DNA from: Megaleporinus macrocephalus | Lineage: Eukaryota; Chordata; Actinopteri; Characiformes; Anostomidae | Length of the DNA stretch: 64,000 nucleotides | Direction of reading: 5' to 3' | NCBI GenBank assembly: GCA_021613375.1 | Contig: CM038711.1 | Coordinates: forward strand, 17,671,194 to 17,735,193 | Notes under the pieces: generated by a model | Seen by the model: only the letters and a program-made list of their open reading frames with translations | The model's database searches: none | Told to the model about the DNA's origin: nothing | Shown here: in pieces, positions 51,515 through 63,900 of the stretch | How the letters are laid out: each line of letters starts with the position of its first letter | Numbering within the stretch: position 1 is the first letter of the stretch | Made by a program: the position numbers and the translations under genes

Positions 51515-51515
<1 letters not shown>

Positions 51516-51730
51516 TAAATCTACTATTATTATAGTGCAACTGATATAAATGATATCAGAAAAAGAAACTACAGAAGCTCAGGTTTAAAGCTCACTGATG
51601 CAGAGAAGATGGGTCCTCTAGGCAATCCTACACCTTTCAGCAATAGATGTGGCAAGTGTGAATACACTTCACTACTGAAAAAACATGACAGTTGTAAATA
51701 GACGCAAAGGAACGTATTCTGTGTTTATAC

Positions 51731-52643
51731 TAAACTTAAACAAAAAGTAAGGAAATTTGTGTTTTGTAGATTATTTCTTTGTTGTAACAATGCTTCTTGG
51801 CAATAAATCGTTTACAGAAAGCCTGTTAATTTCCCTTTTAAATGATGAAAAATTTGCCAAATCCTCTCTGTCAATGCCAAACAGCTTATTCTGCCATCGA
51901 CTCGTTTGGTGTTTGGTGGACTGGATGATTGAAGTTTGAAGAAACAAGAACAGTGGCACAAACAGCACACCCAAGCTGATCCCACAAGTGTTCAGTTGGG
52001 TTGAGGTCAGGACTGCTGGCAGGCCATTCCATCCTCTCCACTCCCATATTCTGGAGGTAGTCTGTGATAAACCCCTCTCTGTGGGGGCGAGCGTTGTCAT
52101 CTTGGAGGATAGACTTTGGTCCTAGACTGTGGAGATATGGGATTGCCACTGGTTGCAGAATTTCATCTCGATATCTCTCTGCATTGAGATTGCCTCCAAT
52201 GTTGACAAGCCTCATATTTCCAGTGAGGGAGATGCTACCCCACACCGTCACACTGCCTCCACCAAAAGATGTTACTGTATCGGTGCATCAATCAGCATAG
52301 CGTCTTCTTGGGGCGGCAAGCCGATTCTTGGAGGAGACAGCTGCTGACCACTGTAGCAGGCCCAGTGCTCACAGGTGCTGCCAGTCAGGTGCCAATCAGG
52401 CACCTGGGGGTACCAGAAGTTCAAAACAAGTGTCAATAGCAACAGCAAAATAAGCTGTTTGCAATAGCAGAGAAGATTTGACAAATTTTTCATGGGCTCA
52501 ACCCACAAACTCAGCTCTACTGCTCATGTTCATTGCAAATGTGGCACCATTTAAAAGGGGTATACGATTTATTGCCAAGAAGCATTGTTACAACAAAGAA
52601 ATAACTTATCAAACAAAAATTCCTTACTTTTTGTGCTAAGTTT
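51731..52643 (-). mobile_element. Tc1-like transposon with long inverted repeats
   Basis: The two ends are inverted repeats of about 80 bp: AAACTTAAACAAAAAGTAAG on the left and, complemented, AAACTTAGCACAAAAAGTAA on the right, both running inward to GTAACAATGCTTCTTGGCAA and ATAAATCGT. Minus-strand transposase text (52251-51886) includes MTVWGSISLTGN, ILQDDNARPHREG with the second catalytic Asp, and SSPDLNPTEHLWDQLG with the third acid. These are in one frame across about 120 codons, better preserved than the other copies. The N-terminal half is missing between about 52260 and 52565, so the element is non-autonomous. Exact ends and a TA duplication could not be fixed. Confidence 0.85.
51886..52251 (-). 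pseudogene. Tc1-like transposase, C-terminal catalytic fragment
   Basis: A 121-codon open frame starting at an internal Met (MTVWGSISLTG). It covers the region after the first catalytic Asp through the QDDNARPH and PDLNPTEHLWDQ motifs. After LGCAVCATVLV the sequence departs from the family, as the usual tail is lost. No N-terminal DNA-binding domain remains, so the product would not be a working transposase. Confidence 0.85.
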
Positions 52644-52798
52644 GTGTTTGGTTCATATCAATTGATTTATCTGCTTTTTCCACTTAAAAACCCTAGCCCT
52701 GATCAAATAGCAAGTTTTGTTTATTTTCTATTAATAAAAATAACTACACATCCTACACCCATGACTACACCACACTCAATGCCAAACATTAGCTAGAG

Positions 52799-53040
52799 AG
52801 GTATAAAACCCCCCGGTATTGAACTGTGGAGCAGTGGAACAATGTTCTCTGAGTGATTGCGCTCCATCCAATACCTTTGGGATGTGTTGCAGTGACATTT
52901 GTGACCCAAAACTAATCTTCTAACATCAGTACCTGACCTCACTAATGCTTTTGTGGCTGATCAATCAAATCCTCACAGCAATGTTTCAACATCTAGTTAA
53001 AGCCTTTCCCAAAGAGTAGAGGCTTTTCCTACAGCATAGG
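52799..53040 (+). repeat. Dispersed repeat, copy 2 (partner at 21050)
   Basis: It matches 21050-21265 in block order (GGAGCAGTGGAACAATG, GCTCCATCCAATACCTTTGG, AACATCAGTACCTGACC, AAATCCTCACAGCAATGTTT, AACATCTAGTTAAAGCC). It is better preserved at the right end (AAAGAGTAGAGGC). Confidence 0.65.
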
Positions 53041-55315
53041 GTCGACAAACTCACTATTAAAACTCTTTATGACATATTGACATATAATGCATACATTGTA
53101 GAGATCTGGATAATGAATGCTGATTGTTTCTTTTTCTACAGAATTACAGACCTAAGAAAAAAAATAGTATCTATGTGATAATGTGAGTGATCTGGTGAAG
53201 TAATACAATGACTTTCAGAGTGTCTTGTTCAGATTTATTGGGACATTCAGACACTCAATCATCCTGAAAAAACTCATACATAAATGAATTACATGATTGA
53301 TTTCCCCACTAGAAACACCAAACTATAGAATGCACTTTGATAATTCTTAATATTAGTGATTGGCCTGCATATATGGACCATTGTAATGTCCCTGTAATTT
53401 AATTAAAGCTTTTAAATAAAAAACAATGATGGAACATATAATTTTGTCCCTACAAGAAGAATCCTGATACTAACTAGATTTTAACCATTTTAGTTCATTT
53501 TGAGCATAACTCAAAAATGCTGCAGTTTTTAAAGTTGCATACTGAATTTCAGTGCTTCAAACTAAGTCTAAATCTTTCTACCATACTAGAAATTATGGTT
53601 TAGTACACATTTATTTATCTCAACTAATGCCTTCAGTTTAAAGAGATCGTGTCATAATTATATAAAATACTGCACATGCTCATCTGCTACATTTTGAGTT
53701 GCAGTGTTAGATGTTTTTAGGGGCCAAATGTTTCAGTGCCCTAGAACAGCCCCTACACTGCGTTATTACAAAAAACAACTAAATCCTTAGCTAGTTGACT
53801 AGACAGGAGAACGTAGATTTGCGACATGTGTCTGATGTGTGAGTATGTGAAATTGAAGTGAGTTTGAGGTCATTTCCGAATTGCATGTCACACACATCCA
53901 GCAGGAGACTACGCCGCCCGCTTGTTCTCCACATCCACAATCACATTAGTTTCGTGTTGCTGTTTCTTTTTTTCGAGCTGACGCATCTCGCATAAAGCTA
54001 TCTGATGTGTCACATCAGTGCGCTCCTAAAGTGATGTCCATGGAAATCTAATGAACGCCGTCATTCCCGACATCATAAACACTCTGCTGTCTGACCAAAG
54101 TCTATGGGCTGGACATTAAGTCAATGGTGGACTGGGCTGCATGTAACTAGTAGATAAAGGTGGATAAGCATGCATAAGTTATGATGTATTAACCAAAAAC
54201 CAAGAAGTTGAAATGATTATGATATCTTTTACATTTCTGTCTGATTAGCAGTAATTCATAAGGAGTATTTACAGCTGGATTTCCTGCGTTATTGACGACT
54301 ATGTGAACATTATTCCCATTGCAATGGGATCAGCCTTCAGGTCAAATGCCTAATTTTTGACTGATGTATTCCCTGCATCCCCTGGCCGCCGTTCTTGTGT
54401 CAGTGTAATGTAACTGTGATTGACTGTATTAATCTGGGCCGCGACCACGGAGAGTCTTTGCTTGCGCCTCATGCATGGCAGGGGTGATGATTTTGAGGTG
54501 CTGCTTTTCTAAAGCGCTGCTCACAGCTGACTCACCTCTGCGACTGACAGGCACCACTTGATTAGTTCCTTCAGGACGAACGTCTGCCTTATTGCCCCGC
54601 TCAGGGGTCAGTACTGGCAACATACTTCATTCGGTCTATTTATAAACCCCAGTTCCTCTCTGCCTCCCTCAGTGTGCTAGTCCTCCAAGCAAGGTGGGTT
54701 TAAATAATCAGGGCAGCATAAAATAACTTGTTCTAAGCACACAAAATATCTTTGAACTGGATGCTGCTTTAACAACTCTCAGGAATGAACGTTAAGGCCT
54801 AAAGGAGTGAAGGGACATATCAGATCATGAAATGTCTATTTACAAATTAATTAATTATTAATATGCTACTTTTTTTCTATTTTTGCAGTCTTTCTATAAA
54901 TATTACCATGACATTTGAAGGGAATAGTTAGTGTAGGTTGTGTTGCAGTACAGATCACAGTATATATATACAATACAGTACTGGGCACTTGGGGGACATT
55001 TATATTTAAAAAGCTATTTTCTTCCAGACATTCAAATATTCATATTCAAATATTATTAATACAGTGGTGGTTTTACATATGTCAATGTATTATTTGCGGT
55101 AATCATCTAATATCTGGTTTGACTACTCAGTACTTAAATAAGCTCTATCAAGATTGCTGGTGAAGGTATTAAGTAAATTCATACTGTGTCTGGGGTACCT
55201 AGGCAAAATCTGGAATTAAACTTTGTTCTTCAAACTGGCTTACATATTATCTACTTCTACTATTAAATAAGATATTAATGATACTTTGTATTGTATTTAT
55301 GCTGTTTACATACAC
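53041..55315. other. Non-coding, with GC-richer unique blocks
   Basis: No gene is seen. 53880-54130 and 54240-54620 are unique, less AT-rich and carry homeodomain/TALE-like words such as CTGATGTGTCACATCAG (54002) and ATTGACTGTATTAATC. They look like candidate conserved enhancers, which only cross-species alignment can confirm. Confidence 0.4.
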
Positions 55316-55322
55316 TTACTGC

Positions 55323-56605
55323 CAGGGCTGGACTGGGACAAAAAATCTGCCCTGGCATTTTTGGCTTAGACCAGCCTGTCATAATAAACGGAGCAAAGCC
55401 GACCAGTAATTTATGTATGTGTTCCGCGAAGGAATGTATTTTACTATTATTATATAATAATTATCAAATAATAACAAAATCATATTAAAAAAACGTTTTG
55501 CCTTATTAAAAATTTACAGTGAATAATTACTTTAGAAGTCAAATAATCATTGTGGAAAGCAAATAAGTACATTTCTAGCACTTTTGTCTACTCATATGTA
55601 TTTTCTGAATTTCCCTGATATAGCAGCTCAATTTTAATTCTTCAGGTTAAAAGCTGCTCCCTCCTTTAAAAAGATATAACACGCATTTGGATCAGGCTAA
55701 AAAAACAGGGCTGCTTTGTAAACTCATGCAACACATCAGCATTTGACACTGTCTTACTGTGTTTTTAAAACATGTTGAACTGCAGCATAGAGGCTACAAA
55801 TTCAAACTACTATGCAGCCTTTCAACACACCTTTAGCCTAAATATCTAAAATGCTGTGATGTAGCCTAAAATAGACATTTGCTGCTCATCCAGCACTTCT
55901 CAGCCTTGACCGGTTGCTATTTTATCAGAAGAAGGTGTCGTACGTGTCTGCCAGAATTTGGGAAGTATGCAAATACCAATAAATACTGATACTAATCACC
56001 AATGCTCTTCTTTCTCATGTTACAGAGCTAACGTTACCTCCATTACCTCATAGTCCCTGTGTTATCCTAACGTTACTACCTGCTTACGTACCACACTTTC
56101 CCACCCAGTCTGTCCCTCGGGTTCCCTGTCTCTGGCTGCCCCCCTGCCCGCTGCTGCTGTCTTTACCTACAACCTGCTAATGCTGGAGCTCTGCTGTCAC
56201 AGAGGACGTGGAGGCTACAGCGGTGAACATGTCTGTGATCTTTTTGCAGCATCTACAGTGACACTCTTCATCTACACTGACACACTTCAATCTCCTCGCA
56301 CGTAACTTCTCCACACCCCCTTTCTGCCGCTGCGGTTCCTCTCCTTTAACACACACGCTCAACACTGAAACTAGCAGGAGGTACAGTGGACCATGCAGAG
56401 AAAGGGTGGGGCCGCTTTCGTCCTATATCCTGATTGGTTCAGTCCACTGTCTATATTGAAGATGAGCCAATGGGTCAGCACCTCTTAATTGTGGGCCAGT
56501 CTCCTAAAAAAAAAGGAAAGAAAAAAAATCCAACAGCATTAGCTCCTGAGGACTGTCGGCCCAACGGGCAAATGCCCGGAAGGCCAGATTACCAGTTCAG
56601 CCCTG
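55323..56605 (-). mobile_element. hAT-type DNA transposon, 1283 bp
   Basis: Left end CAGGGCTGGACTGG, right end CCAGTTCAGCCCTG; their complements match at 13 of 14 positions. TTACTGC flanks the element on both sides (55316-55322 and 56606-56612), consistent with an 8-bp hAT duplication with one altered base. The sub-terminal sequence also pairs loosely (GCCCTGGCATTTTTGG with the complement of the CAAATGCCCGG region). A minus-strand transposase start lies at 56177-56365. The element is deleted for the rest of the gene and is non-autonomous. Confidence 0.85.
56177..56365 (-). pseudogene. hAT transposase N-terminal fragment
   Basis: A minus-strand frame containing QRQKGGVEKLRARRLKC and CCKKITDMFTAVAST. 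The K/R-rich KGG.EKLR segment followed by a C..ITDMF motif is typical of the N-terminus of a fish hAT/ZMYM-like transposase family. It ends at a stop after about 62 codons, and catalytic domains are not found in the remaining interior. Confidence 0.55.
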
Positions 56606-56754
56606 TTACTGCTAAGATCAAGGGTTTAAACAATGTATCAATGTGTCTTTAAATTTAATTTTACTGATGTTTGACTTAAAATGGAAAAAAAAAGTCTTAA
56701 AATGGAAATAGATGGTTACAGATTTGCTACCCAATACCTTGTTTTTATGTAAAC

Positions 56755-57185
56755 ACATTTATAACATGTTAAAATGCTTTCATTATGTGTTATAAAGAAT
56801 GCAATACAAATTTATAAAAAAATAATTAAATTTATAACCATTTTTATTTTGAATTATGAAATGTTGAGATCATGCTATACAAGTACTGTTCAGTGCCAGA
56901 TTGCAGAGTGTAAAGTAAGGTGTAATTCACTTCACTTTGCTCCTCTACAGTTGCTAATTTCTGTTAGTATATAAGCAGTGTTAAGTCAGGATATGTTTGG
57001 ATATACACTGACTTTCCCACATTGGGTAAAATACTTCTTATTATGGGTTATTAAAACTACTTACTTATAATGTGTTATGTTAATAATTATGACTATAAAG
57101 TATAATTATTTTTTATAAACATGTATGTTTATAATGTTTAGATTATGGCTGCTATAAGAATGTATTATAACGTGTTATGGATGTG
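56755..57185. repeat. AT-rich cluster of TTATAACATGTTATAA-like palindromes
   Basis: Related words recur: TTATAACATGTTA (56759), TTATGTGTTATAA (56783), TTATAATGTGTTATG (57065), TATTATAACGTGTTATGG (57163). Spacing is irregular. It may be a degraded palindromic satellite or element ends. Confidence 0.4.
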
Positions 57186-58788
57186 TTCGTATGTTCTTAC
57201 AGACATGGTGTTTTTTAGAAAAGTTTTTAGTCACAGTAGAAAGGTACATGCAAAGCGCTGTAAGGCAAAGTAGTTCTCAAATTTATCATTGCCAACATAT
57301 AAAACTGTACTGCTCATTATGGTTAGTAAATTGATTGTGAAATGATTGTGTTGAATAAGTGTGAAAGTTTATCTATACTGAAACATTTCAAACCACTCTA
57401 AAAGTTTTTTTAAGCAAAACATTTATTTTGAATTATGCACATATCTGAAAACGCATTCTGGAGCACTACATCCAATTAAACAGGATCTCCAGAAAATAGA
57501 GCAAAACCTTCAACAGCTATGCCACAGTTGTCTTTTTAAGGAAACATGCATTAAAACGTTGGCCAGTGTTCTTTAAGTACTGATATTACTCACAAAGCTC
57601 TTATCAGGCCATTCTGTCGCGTCCGACCCCGTGTTTCGTCCTGCCTTTTCCTGTCTTCTCGCCTGCCTTTGTGACACATTCATTGAATGTGTTAACTATA
57701 TCATATTGTCATATCACCCACCTGCAGATCTTAGTATCATCTCCTGTTTGTAGGAATCTAATTTATTTCTCTTCCTCAAAAAAGATTTATATCCACATCA
57801 CACAAAAATCCACTCAAGCTAATTAACTCAAGTTTAAATTCAAATATTCTGCAAAGAATATATCTTATGTTAAATATAGGATGAATGTACTTATAGTAAA
57901 AAATGCTGTCTTTTTTGCCTCCTGTTGAAAAGGTCATGGTTTGGGAGAACAGGATGAGTCATCCTGACTGTATTCCTCAAACCAATTTTATGGCATAATA
58001 TGAAGCACAGGCTGTCTTTAGATGTATTAGATGCATCAGCAGATAAAGAGCAATCTCATTATATCAAAATAGTAAATGAGCTCACTGCTAACTGAAAAGT
58101 GAATCAGATCCATTGTATTATGTGAGTTTTAATGATTTTACACTATTTTAAATGTTTTAAAACATGTTTTAAACAAGAATCAAGCATACAATAGTGCATC
58201 TGCACAGTCGAGAATTTGTGTGAATCTTTTGTCTAAAGCAGAGTTTCCCAAAGTGTGGGTTAAAGCCCATTATTAGATCATTAGGCCATTTAATTTGGCC
58301 CACAAGGAACTTACCCTAACCCCACCCTTCAGACAATGACAGACAATGTTTTTATGCTACAACTTGAAAGAAAACATTTATTTTATTTTTTACTATTATA
58401 TCATTATAAAATGCATCTTCAGAAGCTTGATTTGAAATGTACATTTTCAATTAATGTTACATCAATAAGCAAATTAATGTTAGCTTTGCTTGATCCCAAG
58501 GGCATAGGAGTGGGTTTTACATTGGGGGGGCACATTTGCTAATATGAATCAAAGCCCACCCTATCCCCTAAATATAACCTGATTCCAATGTAGGCAAGGT
58601 AGTAAATCACCTGGAACTCGGGTAAGTGTGTCATGACAGAATAATTAGAATAATTTAGATCAGACACACCAATTCTAATAATCAGTTATCAATATTATAA
58701 CCATTATCAACAGATTCTGAGCATATGATCAAGATCATGTTGGCCTTACTCGAACATAAGGATTAAATTACTATAGCTGACCTGCTGA

Positions 58789-58789
<1 letters not shown>
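57186..58789. other. Non-coding DNA
   Basis: No gene. A short CpG-containing phrase at 57613-57660 (TGTCGCGTCCGACCCCGTG) and the phrase GTTTCCCAAAGTGTGGG at 58243 look like ends of unidentified repeats. Confidence 0.35.

Positions 58790-58835
<46 letters not shown>
58790..58835. repeat. (CA)n microsatellite
   Basis: Uninterrupted AC repeat of about 23 units. Confidence 0.95.
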
Positions 58836-58839
<4 letters not shown>

Positions 58840-59699
58840 TACATTATAGTATAATCTCTTCATATCTTATCATTCTGTAACATTAATTAGCTAATACACA
58901 TACAGACAGCACTACTCTAACACCTTATCTTTAATAACACACAGACTAACCAACAGCACAGCGGCTACAGCTTCTCTCTTCTTTATAAACAGTAAACAGA
59001 CCACCTGCCGCATTAGCCTGCTAAATTAATAAACCATCAGATAGTCACTCCTAGCTACAATAACAGAATACAGAGTGATCAGAAATATGGACTGCTGATA
59101 ATGACGGCAATGTGTTGGTTTTGAGTGAAAGAGTACAAAAATATTCCTTTGCAAAAACTTACTAGACACACGACACCCGTCAAATAAAGCACGTTCAAAG
59201 AAAAAAAAACGTTTTTACTATAATCTTTAGGGGTGCTGGGACTCAATATAAATCTAAGGGTCTGCAATTTAGGACATGGCTAGAGAGTACTTTCTGACTA
59301 AAGTTAATATAAATGTTAGCTAACCCAAACCCTCCTAATCTGTTACCATAACAACACATTATCCAAAAGCCGTTTTTATTGCAGTATATTTTGCTGTTAA
59401 TTGTTCTTATTACTGACCTCGTGTTTAAAGCTGGTGTGAGCTACCCGGTGCTCCAGCAAGGCGAGAGCTCTGGTCAGAGAAGCTACTGGCTGCAGGATAT
59501 TTCTGAACAGGAATCTCAACACAAACCATAAAGTTAAAGACCACCTAACAACCAGAGCCAGTGGCTTACAACTTTTTTAAACCTGTCATGTCTGGCAATT
59601 TTCGTAATCGGAATGGTAATCCGAATGCACTGATAAACCAAACATATTTGCTTTTACAAGAACAGCTCTATAGGTTTCTATAGCCTGCTCTTGTTAATG
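58836..59699. other. Non-coding DNA
   Basis: No gene or recognised repeat. Confidence 0.45.
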
Positions 59700-60075
59700 T
59701 TTGTATTTTTATTTTATTTATTTATTTATTCAGCCAGGCCCGACAGGCAATACAAGAGAGGAAAGAGAGGAGAGATTGAAAAACGAAAGAAGAAATAATA
59801 ATAATAAGAAGAATAAAATAAAATAAATAAATAAACAATAATAATAATAATATGAATAAGTAAATAAACAACTAAATAAACAAACAAATAAAAGAAAAAA
59901 GAAAAAAGGAATATATATATATATATTCCTTTTAAATATGTATATATATATATATATATATATACATATATATACATACATATACATACACATACATATA
60001 CATATAGATAGATACATACATACATACACATATTTACATATCTATACATATGCATATACATATATACACCCACAC
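59700..60075. repeat. Cluster of AT-rich simple repeats
   Basis: Successive tracts: (TTTA)n at 59708-59733, AATA/AATAA-type at 59795-59900, (AT)n at 59910-59925 and 59940-59962, then ATACAT-type runs to about 60060. A 30-bp perfect palindrome spans 59904-59933. Hydrophobic and Tyr-rich frames here are products of the simple repeats. Confidence 0.9.
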
Positions 60076-60975
60076 ACAATTCTATTATTTGCAGCAGTGT
60101 GTATATGTGCCTCTGTCCTGGAATGTACTTAATAATGAGGCCAAGAAACCGCAACCATGCCTCCAGAGGCAGATAGGGAAGGACCCAGGGGACCCAGACC
60201 ATCCACAGCCCATTAGAAACTCAGAAGACCTGAGGCCACCGCGTGCACACTACAGAGGAGGAAAGAGGGAGACCCCAGAAGAAGGCCCAACAGACAAAGG
60301 GCAAGAGTCCAGACAGCCAGAAGCAATAAGCAGCCCATCCCCCCCGCAGGCCGGCACCCCCAGCACGAGCCGAGCATGTGGCCCCCGAGGCCCCAAGCGC
60401 CCGAGAGCGGCCCGAGAGCGGCCCGAGCCCCGGCAGCGCCCCACCCATGCTAAAGAGGCCCAAACCACCCCCAGGACACAACCACCAAAGGAGCGGGCCA
60501 GAGACCACGGCAAGACGTCCAGCCATGGACCCAGGGACCCATGGGCATCCACACCCCGGGGAGCGGTGGTGAGGGACAACTCCCGTGTGTAAAATAAAAA
60601 GAGTGTGTGAAAACTACATTGCAATTAAAATTGGAGGGACAGATGCAATATAACCACTAAATAACAGTACCCAGTCACACTACCTGTTTCTGATACATCC
60701 CTGCCGGTCCCCCCCAAAGCTTCATCCTGTCTGTCTATACTTTCGTTTACTTTATTCTGTCTCTAAACCATGTGCTTATGTTTGTTTTGGTTGTTTGCTC
60801 TCTTGTTATGCCTCTCACCTGTTTTGAGTTTGTGTCTCCTCCCTGTCCAAGGTGTCTCCCTGTCCCTGTCCCTGTCCTCTGTGTCTTATACCCTCTGTTT
60901 GCTACCTGCCCTTGTCTAGCATTGTGGTTATTTTGTGGTTTTGATGTTTCTATTGTACTCTGTCCCAATGTCTTT
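60076..60975. other. GC-rich unclassified repeat-like block next to the array
   Basis: 60160-60590 is purine-rich on the plus strand with high G+C and Pro/Arg-rich frames on both strands (60050-60592 plus). It is not a CpG-island-like unique sequence; the Pro-rich low-complexity translation suggests a retroelement leader or unclassified repeat. 60680-60970 is pyrimidine-rich (CCCTGTCCCTGTCCCTGTCC) and grades into the tandem array. Confidence 0.4.
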
Positions 60976-63900
60976 GTTATTTTGTTATTCTGTTTGTTCT
61001 GTTGTTGTTATATTGGGTGCTTTGTTACTTTGTTATTTTGTTGCTCTGTTTGTTCTGTTGTTGTTATATTGGGTGCTTTGTTACTTTGTTATTTTGTTAC
61101 TCTGTTTGTTCTGTAGTTGTTATATTGGGTGCTTTGTTATTTTGTTATTTTGTTCCTCTGTTTGTTCTGTTGTTGTTATATTGGGTGCTTTGTTACTTTG
61201 TTATTTTGTTCCTCTGTTTGTTCTGTTGTTGTTATATTGGGTGCTTTGTTACTTTGTTATTTTGTTACTCTGTTTGTTCTGTTGTTGTTATATTGGATGC
61301 TTTGTTATTTTGTTATTTTGTTACTCTGTTCTGTTGTTGTTATACTGGGTGCTTTGTTACTTTGTTATTTTGTTACTCTGTTCTGTTGTTGTTATATTGG
61401 GTGCTTTGTTACTTTGTTATTTTGTTACTCTGTTTGTTCTGTTGTTATACTGGGTGCTTTGTTACTTTGTTATTTTGTTACTCTGTTTGTTCTGTTGTTG
61501 TTATATTGGGTGCTTTGTTACTTTGTTATTTTGTTACTCTGTTTGTTCTGTTGTTGTTATACTGGGTGCTTTGTTACTTTGTTATTTTGTTACTCTGTTC
61601 TGTTGTTGTTATACTGGGTGCTTTGTTACTTTGTTATTTTGTTACTCTGTTCTGTTGTTGTTATATTGGGTGCTTTGTTACTTTGTTATTTTGTTACTCT
61701 GTTTGTTCTGTTGTTATACTGGGTGCTTTGTTACTTTGTTATTTTGTTACTCTGTTTGTTCTGTAGTTGTTATATTGGGTGCTTTGTTACTTTGTTATTT
61801 TGTTACTCTGTTTGTAACGTTGTTATATTGGGTGCTTTGTTACTTTGTTATTTTGTTACTCTGTTTGTTCTGTTGTTGTTATACTGGGTGCTTTGTTACT
61901 TTGTTATTTTGTTACTCTGTTCTGTTGTTGTTATACTGGGTGCTTTGTTACTTTGTTATTTTGTTACTCTGTTCTGTTGTTGTTATACTGGGTGCTTTGT
62001 TACTTTGTTATTTTGTTACTCTGTTTGTTCTGTTGTTATATTGGGTGCTTTGTTACTTTGTTATTTTGTTACTCTGTTTGTTCTGTTGTTGTTATACTGG
62101 GTGCTTTGTTACTTTGTTATTTTGTTACTCTGTTCTGTTGTTGTTATACTGGGTGCTTTGTTACTTTGTTATTTTGTTACTCTGTTCTGTTGTTGTTATA
62201 TTGGCTGCTTTGTTACTTTGTTATTTTGTTACTCTGTTCTGTTGTTGTTATATTGGGTGCTTTGTTACTTTGTTATTTTGTTACTCTGTTTGTTCTGTTG
62301 TTATACTGGGTGCTTTGTTACTTTGTTATTTTGTTACTCTGTTTGTTCTGTTGTTGTTATATTGGGTGCTTTGTTACTTTGTTATTTTGTTACTCTGTTT
62401 GTTCTGTTGTTGTTATACTGGGTGCTTTGTTACTTTGTTATTTTGTTACTCTGTTCTGTTGTTGTTATACTGGGTGCTTTGTTACTTTGTTATTTTGTTA
62501 CTCTGTTCTGTTGTTGTTATATTGGGTGCTTTGTTACTTTGTTATTTTGTTACTCTGTTTGTTCTGTTGTTGTTATATTGGGTGCTTTATTACTTTGTTA
62601 TTTTGTTACTCTGTTTGTAATGTTGTTATATTGGGTGCTTTGTTACTTTGTTATTTTGTTACTCTGTTTGTTCTGTTGTTGTTATACTGGGTGCTTTGTT
62701 ACTTTGTTATTTTGTTACTCTGTTCTGTTGTTGTTATACTGGGTGCTTTGTTACTTTGTTATTTTGTTACTCTGTTCTGTTGTTGTTATACTGGGTGCTT
62801 TGTTACTTTGTTATTTTGTTACTCTGTTTGTTCTGTTGTTATATTGGGTGCTTTGTTACTTTGTTATTTTGTTACTCTGTTTGTTCTGTTGTTGTTATAC
62901 TGGGTGCTTTGTTGCTTTGTTATTTTGTTACTCTGTTTGTTCTGTAGTTGTTATATTGGGTGCTTTGTTACTTTGTTATTTTGTTACTGTGTTTGTTCTG
63001 TTGTTGTTGTATTGGGTGCTTTGTTACTTTGTTATTTTGTTACTCTGTTTGTTCTGTTGTTGTTATATTGGGTGCTTTGTTACTTTGTTATTTTGTTACT
63101 CTGTTTGTTCTGTTGTTGTTATACTGGGTGCTTTGTTACTTTGTTATTTTGTTACTCTGTTTGTTCTGTTGTTATATTGGGTGCTTTGTTACTTTGTTAT
63201 TTTGTTACTCTGTTTGTTCTGTTGTTGTTTTACTGGGTGCTTTGTTACTTTGTTATTTTGTTACTCTGTTTGTTCTGTAGTTGTTATACTGGGTGCTTTG
63301 TTACTTTGTTATTTTGTTACTCTGTTCTGTTGTTGTTATACTGGGTGCTTTGTTGCTTTGTTATTTTGTTACTCTGTTCTGTAGTTGTTATATTGGGTGC
63401 TTTGTTACTTTGTTATTTTGTTACTCTGTTTGTTCTGTTGTTGTTGTATTGGGTGCTTTGTTACTTTGTTATTTTGTTACTCTGTTTGTTCTGTTGTTGT
63501 TATACTGGGTGCTTTGTTACTTTGTTATTTTGTTACTCTGTTCTGTAGTTGTTATACTGGGTGCTTTGTTACTTTGTTATTTTGTTACTCTGTTTGTTCT
63601 GTAGTTGTTATATTGGGTGCTTTGTTACTTTGTTATTTTGTTACTCTGTTTGTTCTGTTGTTATACTGGGTGCTTTGTTACTTTGTTATTTTGTTACTCT
63701 GTTTGTTCTGTTGTTGTTATATTGGGTGCTTTGTTACTTTGTTATTTTGTTACTCTGTTTGTTCTGTAGTTGTTATATTGGGTGCTTTGTTACTTTGTTA
63801 TTTTGTTACTCTGTTTGTTCTGTAGTTGTTATATTGGGTGCTTTGTTACTTTGTTATTTTGTTACTCTGTTTGTTCTGTTGTTATATTGGGTGCTTTGTT

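Noticed and set aside
59726..60202. 158-codon Tyr/Ile-rich minus-strand frame
   Set aside because: Translation of (AT)n, ATAC and AATA simple repeats.
60050..60592. 180-codon Pro/Arg-rich plus-strand frame
   Set aside because: Low-complexity translation in a GC-rich repeat-like block with open frames also on the minus strand; no domain recognised.
60935..63825. Very long open frames (up to 755 codons) of Leu/Val/Cys/Phe-rich repeats
   Set aside because: All plus frames are open at once because the 56-bp unit lacks stop words; the frames have no unique sequence, cycle through three phases and run off the array. This is a minisatellite, not a membrane protein gene.
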